Assembly (NCBI RefSeq): GCF_014042355.1 | Contig: NZ_JACEZU010000019.1 | Coordinates: forward strand, 1-64,000 | Length of the DNA: 64,000 nt | Source: Rugamonas apoptosis | GTDB lineage: Bacteria > Pseudomonadota > Gammaproteobacteria > Burkholderiales > Burkholderiaceae_D | Reading direction: 5' to 3' | Part shown: piece by piece, positions 58,667 through 64,000 of the stretch | Layout of the letters: each line of letters starts with the position of its first letter | Position numbering within the stretch: position 1 is the stretch's first letter | Made by a program: the position numbers and the translations under genes | Notes under the pieces: model-generated | Told to the model about the DNA's origin: nothing | Database searches by the model: none | The model's input: the letters and a program-made list of their open reading frames with translations, nothing else

Positions 58667-58891
58667 CTACCCTGGGCACAGAGAGAGCCTGCGTCGCTGC
58701 GGTTCGCTCAGGACCCGCACGATGACGCCGGACGGCACGTTGCGCGTCGTCAGGAACTGAGCGGCCTCGCGTGGGCCGTTGGTCTTGAGCATGGCGATAC
58801 CCTGTTCCACCATGTCGCGCATGGTTGTGTTGGGCCGACAGACCGCTGCCGGGATGGCATTGAGGCGCTCCCGCCACTGTTCGCGCGCCAT
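58667..58891 (-). CDS. Small hypothetical protein
   Basis: The 74-aa frame from ATG 58891 (MAREQWRERLNAIPAAVC) is helical and well composed (MRDMVEQGIAMLKTNGPRE, NVPSGVIVRVLSEPQRRR). The open frame continues far upstream to 59374, but that part is Pro/Arg-rich and looks like a shadow. No family is recognised. Confidence 0.45.
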   Translation of the reverse strand: MAREQWRERLNAIPAAVCRPNTTMRDMVEQGIAMLKTNGPREAAQFLTTRNVPSGVIVRVLSEPQRRRLSLCPG

Positions 58892-59306
58892 CAAAGTCAG
58901 TTGGACCGCATCCAATGCCGGCCAGTTTTTCGGTTCATCGGGTATGCGAAGGAGCGGCCAGAACAGACTTGCCGGTGAACCTCGCCCTGATGGGGGGACG
59001 CCTTGCCAGCTGGCCTGGATGGGCGCCAGGGGGGGGGCGCGGCGATTTTGCGGGGGCATTTTCCACGGTGTTCGAACCTGACCTTGCACGCTCGCCAAAC
59101 GGTCCGGCGCCAGGGTAGTTCTGATGCCAGGTGAGGGCCGGAATCGGCGCGCCGTTGCGCTGCGGTGGTGTGCTGGTGTACATGAGGAACAATATAGACC
59201 AACGGGATGTGCTGGAGCTTGAGAAACGTCATCCCGGTTCGGTCCGTTTTTTGAGCCTGGCTTTGACCGGGCCACCGAGCCCGGCGCGGATGCCTGTAAT
59301 CGGGCG

Positions 59307-60179
59307 TCAATGTAACCAGCCGCTTCCCACGGCCAGCAGCAGCGCCAAGCCGAGGACGGCGCGATAGAGGACAAACGGCCAGGACGAGAACTGTTCGAGC
59401 ATGCGCATCAGGCCCCAGATCGCGACGAACGCCGAGACGCTGGCGACAATCAGGCCGAACCCCAGCTTGGTCCAGGCCTCGTGCGGGATGCTTGCGTGGT
59501 GCAGCACTACCAGTTCCTTCAGGCCGGCCAGCGCGATGGCGGGCAGACCAAGCAGGAAAGACAGCCGCGCGGCCTCTTCGCGGCGGAAATTGCGGAACAG
59601 GGCGGCTGTGAGCGTCGAACCGGAGCGCGACACGCCCGGGATCAGCGCCCCAACTTGGGCCAGACCCACGATCAGCGCGTCGCGTATGCGCAACTGCGCG
59701 GTAACACGGCGGTGTTTGCAAGTCAGTTCAGATACCGCCAGCAGGACCGCCATGACGATGCAGGAGACGCCGATTACGTTCAGACTGCGCAGCGGAGAAT
59801 TGCAGGCATTCAGGACCGGCGACAGGGCGATGCCAGCCAAGCCGATGGGAATGGTTGCGAACAGGATGGCGACCAGCATCACGAAATGGGTGTCGTTGAA
59901 GTCGCGCCGTGCGATGGCGCGCCGGCTGCCGCCGGCCAATGCGGCGATATCTCGCCAGAAATAGGACACCACGGCCGCCAAGGCGGCCATCTGCATCGCG
60001 GCCGAGAATGCGGAGCCTGGATCGTGCCAGCCGAGCAGCGCAGGCACGATGCGCATGTGTGCGGTCGATGAAATCGGCAATAGTTCCGAGATACCCTGGA
60101 CCACGCCCAGCCAGGCGATCTGGGCGTAATCGAGGGCCGCGAAGCCGATATCGAGGCCTCCGCTGCAAGATTCAGACAT
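59307..60179 (-). CDS. uppP: Undecaprenyl-diphosphatase UppP/BacA
   Basis: The 290-aa polytopic membrane protein dephosphorylates undecaprenyl diphosphate, recycling the lipid carrier of peptidoglycan and polysaccharide synthesis, and gives bacitracin tolerance. The signature QGISELLPISSTAH (with catalytic Glu, usually E-x2-PISS) and the second motif GVSRSGST are both present. The length is slightly above the 270-aa norm. The start is ATG 60179 (MSESCSGGLDIG). A good sigma70-like promoter lies about 90 bases upstream. Confidence 0.93.
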   Translation of the reverse strand: MSESCSGGLDIGFAALDYAQIAWLGVVQGISELLPISSTAHMRIVPALLGWHDPGSAFSAAMQMAALAAVVSYFWRDIAALAGGSRRAIARRDFNDTHFVMLVAILFATIPIGLAGIALSPVLNACNSPLRSLNVIGVSCIVMAVLLAVSELTCKHRRVTAQLRIRDALIVGLAQVGALIPGVSRSGSTLTAALFRNFRREEAARLSFLLGLPAIALAGLKELVVLHHASIPHEAWTKLGFGLIVASVSAFVAIWGLMRMLEQFSSWPFVLYRAVLGLALLLAVGSGWLH

Positions 60180-60266
60180 GCATCGCTCCGAAATAGTGTG
60201 TTCGCGAACGAGCTGCGCCCTGGACCGTTCGGGCGAAGCTGGCGTTGGCTCGCAAAATGTGTCGGC

Positions 60267-60295
60267 AGTATGGCTGCTGTCGTGAAATATTGCAA
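60267..60295 (-). promoter_or_regulatory. Candidate sigma70 promoter of uppP
   Basis: Minus strand TTGCAA (60295-60290), 17-bp spacer, CATACT (60272-60267), about 88 bases before ATG 60179. Confidence 0.45.
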
Positions 60296-60394
60296 ACAGT
60301 GAACGCGGGATTGGGCGACGATACAGTGTCGGTCTTTAATATGAAACCGTCCGTATTCGGACCGTTCTCGGCCGGACAATGTCGTCCCGGACTG

Positions 60395-61135
60395 TCAGAA
60401 TTGATATTGCTTCTTGAGGTTCTCGATCATGGTCTTGTTTTCGACCATGAATTTCTTGAATTCTTCGATCATCGCTGGGTACTTTATCGATGACAGGAAA
60501 TGGTAGCCGGTCGCATGCGGAAGGCTGGCGTCGTATCGCACCGGCACCTCACCCCTTCTATGTATATGCGACCAGTAATATTGGGCAACGCGGGTGTTCA
60601 TGTAAGCGCCGTCGAGACGTTTGAGGACCAGCTTTTGATACAGTTTGTCGTAGGTGGACGTGGGTTCGAGCTTGATGGCGCCGGATTCGATATAGGACGA
60701 ATATGGGTAAGGTGTGAAACCTAGCGGTAAGCCCAGCGTCTTGATGTGGGAGATGGGTTTTCCTACATCGTCGGGACGCACCAATACGCCATCGGTAAAA
60801 TCCAGCATCGGGGCGTAGCTGATCTTGACTCCTTTTTTTTGGTCCGTAATCCAGTTGGGGTTATCGGGAAACGCGAAGTCAAGATTGCCGGCCACAAACT
60901 GCATATCGCGTCGTTTGAGCGGGTATACGATGTACCGGAACACATAACCATATTTATCGGCAAAGGCATCCAGAATGGCGCGCCCAAGCCCGCGGTATTC
61001 GCCATGCTTGTATTCCGAATATGGCAGATAGTTTTCGTAGTCTTGTACGCCGACTGTGTATACGGGAGCCGCAAGTGCCAACTGGGTGACACCGCAAGAA
61101 ATTCCCAGCGCGAACGAACGGATGAATTTTTGCAC
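60395..61135 (-). CDS. Periplasmic solute-binding-like protein (SBP family 3)
   Basis: The 246-aa protein starts at GTG 61135 (VQKFIRSFALGISCG) because GAAGGAA lies about 8 bases upstream and it begins a Sec signal peptide cleaved after LALA-A. The mature part has the two-lobe SBP_bac_3 pattern (YTVGVQDYENYLPYS, GLGRAILDAFADKYGYVFRY, GNLDFAFPDNPN). No transporter genes are adjacent, so it may be a stand-alone sensor or orphan binding protein, a common type in these bacteria. Confidence 0.8.
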   Translation of the reverse strand: MQKFIRSFALGISCGVTQLALAAPVYTVGVQDYENYLPYSEYKHGEYRGLGRAILDAFADKYGYVFRYIVYPLKRRDMQFVAGNLDFAFPDNPNWITDQKKGVKISYAPMLDFTDGVLVRPDDVGKPISHIKTLGLPLGFTPYPYSSYIESGAIKLEPTSTYDKLYQKLVLKRLDGAYMNTRVAQYYWSHIHRRGEVPVRYDASLPHATGYHFLSSIKYPAMIEEFKKFMVENKTMIENLKKQYQF

Positions 61136-61944
61136 GGAGGCGTTTCCTTCTGCAACCTGAAGCCATAGGCAAGAACGATCACGATATGGCAAAGCGAGGT
61201 CGTCGGTCAAGAAGGTTCAGTGCGCGATTACACCAGCTCTTAACACTACCGCCGCTCGATGATGCTCGCTTGTAGAAGCAAGCGAGAGTTTGACCAGGAC
61301 AGGGTGCTCCTCGCAGCCGATAAGATGGCGTACGTTATGGTTTTCGGTGGAGGTGCCGGAACAGTCACCTTGAAAACCTGGCACGCAGGTGCAAGAATAA
61401 TTTGCTCATTGTGAGAATCGTTCTCACCAAGCTCCCACCGGTGCCCATCGCGGGTTGTTCGCGGGATTCTGCACGGCGTCGGGGTGTGGGCGTTGCGGTC
61501 GTTCTCCGTCTTTCCAGGCAAGACTTCGGCCGTGTCGCCGATGGCGATGGCAGTTCCGTCCGTCAGACTGGCGGACATGCTGGTGCCAGATTGAAGTAGT
61601 TCCGGTGCCGGAAAAAAATTCACTTTGTTCTTTCCCGATTGAGGCCCCTGTTCCCCGGAACTGCGGGCCTTCCTTTGCACGTGCCCGCGAGGCGGTCGTG
61701 CATCTAGCTTCAGGAGAATCATCATGGATATGTCGAGCATTGATGTGTGCGTGCGCACGCGAGTGTGCGTCTTGCTGGGTAGCCAGCCGGTATCGGGCCA
61801 GGCGCAACGTGGGCAGGCCTGGTGCTAGTGTTTGCCGGTGATCGGGCAGGCGCTGGAATAGGGGGGGGAGCCGCCTGAACCACGCGCTTGAACCTGGCTA
61901 GTGGTTATGTGCCGTGGTCTAATTTGCCCGGGCACCTTCAGGCG
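61136..61944. other. Long stretch without a supported gene
   Basis: Several open frames exist on both strands but none shows a good start, consistent composition or a domain. A minus-strand frame about 61758-61246 and an overlapping one ending in PRWAPVGAW are the best of them; both look like chance or decayed coding DNA. GC skew and short homopolymers (G8 near 61861) suggest rearranged sequence. Confidence 0.4.
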
Positions 61945-62115
61945 GCTGTGTACGCCATCGCGCCAGATCTGCTGAACCGGCAGTTTGAATCCTCCGGACA
62001 AATCAAGGAGCGGGCGACCGATTGCATTTACGTGTGGATTGGCGAAGGTTGGTTGTTAATCGCCATGGTCCTGTACCTGTATTCGCGGAGAGTCTTAGGG
62101 GAGGGGATTGCCGCT
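61945..62115 (+). pseudogene. IS3-family transposase (rve domain) fragment
   Basis: The frame encodes IAPDLLNRQFES, then TDCIYVWIGEGWLLIAMVLYLYSRRVLGE, clearly derived from the IS3/IS150 integrase-core start (family consensus has TDITYVWT-x-EGWLYLA). The first catalytic Asp is recognisable, but the rest of the domain is missing and the surrounding frame is unrelated. Confidence 0.78.
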
Positions 62116-62673
62116 GCATGTCGAATTATCCAACATGGTTTTTTCGTTTGGCTTGGCATGCAATACGTAGTACTCGAGCCCGCCACCAGCCGAGCGGCGT
62201 GTAAAATGACTGCGCTTAAAAATCTGCTGCATTGCTCTCGCGTGGCGATTGCAGTAAGCGGTGATCAGACTTTCGTTAGCGGCCGACGCGCGCGCTATCA
62301 CCCACTGAATCATTTTCTTTCCGTAACCTTTTTTCCGGTGCTTGGCAGCGATGGCACACTTTTCGATATGGGTTAGTGGCTTTCGTTCTGCGGTGAGGCT
62401 ATATATGCAATGAAGAAAACCGATAGATTCGTCGGCGGCTTCCATGATCAACAAATCTTCTCGAATGTCTTTACGTAGCTGCCATAAACGGAAAACATGG
62501 AGTGATGCCGCGAGGGAGATGAACAGAGAAGCATATCTCCCAGCGGTCAGCAGGTACTCGGTAAATGCACCATCATTTAAGCTGGCATCCGTCATAAGCG
62601 AAAACATGTAAGGAATGTCAAGAAAGCCTGCATAGCGAAACGTAACGCCATCGACCAAATCAAGGTTTTCCAT
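62095..62673 (-). CDS. GNAT-family N-acetyltransferase
   Basis: The 192-aa protein has the GNAT acetyl-CoA motif A in HIEKCAIAAKHRKKGYGKKMI (consensus V-x-x-x-x-R-x-x-G-x-G) and motif B residues further on. It acetylates an unknown small amine or protein. AGGA lies about 10 bases before ATG 62673 (MENLDLVDGVTF). Codon and base usage is AT-richer than its neighbours, suggesting transfer. Its 3' end overlaps the antisense IS3 fragment by 21 bp, so the natural C-terminus may have been replaced. Confidence 0.82.
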   Translation of the reverse strand: MENLDLVDGVTFRYAGFLDIPYMFSLMTDASLNDGAFTEYLLTAGRYASLFISLAASLHVFRLWQLRKDIREDLLIMEAADESIGFLHCIYSLTAERKPLTHIEKCAIAAKHRKKGYGKKMIQWVIARASAANESLITAYCNRHARAMQQIFKRSHFTRRSAGGGLEYYVLHAKPNEKTMLDNSTCSGNPLP

Positions 62674-63011
62674 AGATTATTTATCCTGCGAATCAAATTC
62701 CCACACGGAAATATAGTGCGGCCGTATGTTCACGTCTACCTCAACCGGTTAGTACATCACCCACCCAGGTGGTTCAAGTCCGACCGCTGGGGGATTGGCA
62801 GCGGCCCCCTCGTTGCATGGGCCCTGTGGAGGCTCATAGGCCTGTGACGTCGGGCGTTAGCCAAGGCGTCTCCTTCGAGGTTTGAGATTCCAGCTTGTCC
62901 ATAGTCGGCAATTTCGCGCCATTCAAGGTTTTTCCGGCGGCGGCATATAACGGCGCGGGAAAGAACATGGGTGTTGCCGATGGGGGCCGAACTGGTCGCA
63001 TCGTGTTGGGA
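62674..63011. other. Intergenic stretch
   Basis: No gene is seen. A T-arm-like sequence GGTTCAAGTCC at about 62779 is not part of a foldable tRNA. Confidence 0.4.
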
Positions 63012-63776
63012 TCAGTTGTAACGATAGCTCAAGGCGAGCATGGCGGAATCGAGCCGATGGTGCATGGCCAGTGGACTGGACGATATCGCTGGGGGCAGCC
63101 AGGTTCTGCGCAGGTTGGCATTGGCGTACCAGTTTCCATGGACTTTCAATTCGAGGAACAGCGCGGCGTAGGGTGAGGTGGCAGAACGGGGTTGGTAGCT
63201 GGCCGCTGGATCGGGAGCGATGGTCGGGGAAACCCCATAGTAGTAACGGATGTAGGCGGCAGATTGACGTTGCGCGCCAGCCTGCGGGTACAGGGCGAGC
63301 TGGCCGAAGTCAAGTTCGGCCGCGTACATGACGTCGATCAGGGTGCCCTTCGATGGGCCAGCATCGTGAAAGACGTTGGCGAACAGTGCGCCGATCGGGG
63401 TGGTTTGCAAGGTGCCCAGCCCGATCGGAAGTGAATTGTTTCGTCGGGCCGGCATCGGTACGCGCGGTGAGGCTGGATCATACCCGTCATCTATTGCGCG
63501 CGCGGCCAGCTCAAGGTCGCCATACCCAAGTGGCAGCAACTTCACGCCGAATGTATCGACGCGGGCGAACGCGCGTCCATAGTCGAAGTTCGCGTAAGGG
63601 AAGACCCGCTCATGTCGTCCTTTTCGCCCCGGCTGCGCCATGAAGTCGGTACCGATGCCAATGTCGCCGACCAGGTGTGTTCCGGTATCCGTAGCCAGTT
63701 CCTCGGCCGCCGCCGGCAACCGGAGCGTGGCGAGGGAAAGGATGAGAGCCGCGGAGATCAGGGACTGAGGTGTCAT
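63012..63776 (-). CDS. MipA/OmpV-family outer-membrane protein
   Basis: The 254-aa protein starts at ATG 63776 (MTPQSLISAALILSLATL) with a signal peptide cleaved near PAAAEE; an upstream in-frame extension lacks signal features. The beta-barrel has aromatic girdle patterns (VFPYANFDYGRAFARVDTFGV, ELDFGQLALYPQAGAQ, YIRYYYGVSP) and ends with ALSYRYN, a C-terminal aromatic as in outer-membrane barrels. The family acts as a scaffold for murein enzymes or a porin-like factor and is often next to a two-component system. Confidence 0.88.
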   Translation of the reverse strand: MTPQSLISAALILSLATLRLPAAAEELATDTGTHLVGDIGIGTDFMAQPGRKGRHERVFPYANFDYGRAFARVDTFGVKLLPLGYGDLELAARAIDDGYDPASPRVPMPARRNNSLPIGLGTLQTTPIGALFANVFHDAGPSKGTLIDVMYAAELDFGQLALYPQAGAQRQSAAYIRYYYGVSPTIAPDPAASYQPRSATSPYAALFLELKVHGNWYANANLRRTWLPPAISSSPLAMHHRLDSAMLALSYRYN

Positions 63777-63902
63777 GGATGGCGCGCTAAATAACGGTTG
63801 GTGAAGGTGGACGATAGTACAGCTTTGCGGTGGTGACGGACCTGACGCGGCTTGGTGTCGCGAGCGCGGGAGGCGGGCCGTGGTCATGTTACCCGCCCGG
63901 CA

Positions 63903-64000
63903 TCAGTCGTCGCTGGCCAGTCCCTCATCGTCGTCCGCTATACCGAGCAACGCCATGCTCGACACCAAGTCCAGCTCTTCGCAGACGGCCGCTTCCATTT
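63903..64000 (-). CDS. C-terminus of a gene running in from the right edge
   Basis: The minus strand is open from the window edge to TGA at 63905-63903, encoding CEELDLVSSMALLGIADDD to the end. It is acidic and too short to name. It is transcribed in the same direction as, and 127 bp upstream of, the MipA/OmpV gene. A regulator would be usual in that place but cannot be shown. Confidence 0.4.
   Translation of the reverse strand, partial: MEAAVCEELDLVSSMALLGIADDDEGLASDD

Noticed and set aside
58892..59374. N-terminal extension of the small gene at 58667
   Set aside because: It is Pro/Arg/Ser-rich, overlaps the end of uppP, and contains several low-complexity runs. It reads like a shadow.
61246..61758. 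170-codon minus-strand frame
   Set aside because: There is no clear ribosome-binding site and no domain, a competing frame on the same strand looks equally good, and the composition is unconvincing.
62770..62815. tRNA-like sequence (GGTTCAAGTCC)
   Set aside because: The T-stem has a mismatch and no D-arm, anticodon arm or acceptor stem can be formed around it.

Overview
The window looks like a piece of a GC-rich betaproteobacterial chromosome, most likely Oxalobacteraceae (Janthinobacterium/Massilia/Duganella type). That assignment is an inference from base composition, gene style and the accessory gene mix; no rRNA or other taxonomic marker is present. About 33 kb of it (roughly 8.0-43.8 kb) is an integrated conjugative element or plasmid remnant. 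Ordinary chromosomal genes and several decayed mobile pieces lie on both sides.

Left flank (1-8 kb): the N-terminal 920 codons of a giant Ig-like repeat surface protein on the minus strand; a decayed IS5-family transposase; a few phage-derived reading frames; an intact methyl-accepting chemotaxis protein; and a second chemotaxis gene reduced to a C-terminal fragment carrying a 7-bp tandem repeat.

Conjugation block (8.0-43.8 kb): almost everything is on the minus strand. The operon at 41.4-27.3 kb runs TraM-TraN-TraO-TraP-TraQ-TraR-TraT-TraU-TraW-TraX-TraY (DotI-DotH-DotG-DotF-..-DotN-DotO-..-DotA), the order remembered for IncI plasmid R64. A second operon at 20.2-13.9 kb has a lytic transglycosylase, TrbA (DotM), TrbB (DsbC-like), TrbC (DotL coupling protein) and two unknown genes. 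Between them is a 2310-aa polyvalent protein (adenine methylase + Strawberry-notch helicase + zincin-like peptidase) with a credible 126-aa gene nested in another frame. An ankyrin/LPD7/KfrB megaprotein, a double-HTH regulator and an AAA ATPase complete the block. No relaxase, TraJ/DotB, TraI/DotC, TraH/DotD, replication gene or clear integrase was seen, so the system is either split or incomplete.

Regulation: a motif TTCGCAT / ATGCGAA, in its best form a perfect inverted repeat with 9-bp arms, recurs at the head of every transcription unit in the block (about 12.65, 20.29, 27.32, 41.43, 43.43 and 43.68 kb) and suggests one shared regulator. Upstream of the AAA ATPase gene are two arrays of AATTATGG/CCATAATT spaced every 10 bp. 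The second array sits in front of a few leftover codons of a lost ATPase paralogue.

Right flank (43.8-64 kb): a broken SRAP (YedK) gene; a LysR regulator divergent from a quinone-reductase-like dehydrogenase, a GlcG-type haem-binding protein and an NTF2-like fragment; an IS110 fragment; two overlapping large serine recombinases followed by a decayed tyrosine recombinase; small envelope proteins (glycine-zipper, WXXGXW lipoprotein); a truncated response-regulator receiver domain; a prepilin-like protein; an ArnT-like glycosyltransferase; UppP/BacA; a periplasmic solute-binding-like protein; an IS3 fragment; a GNAT acetyltransferase; MipA/OmpV; and the end of one further gene.
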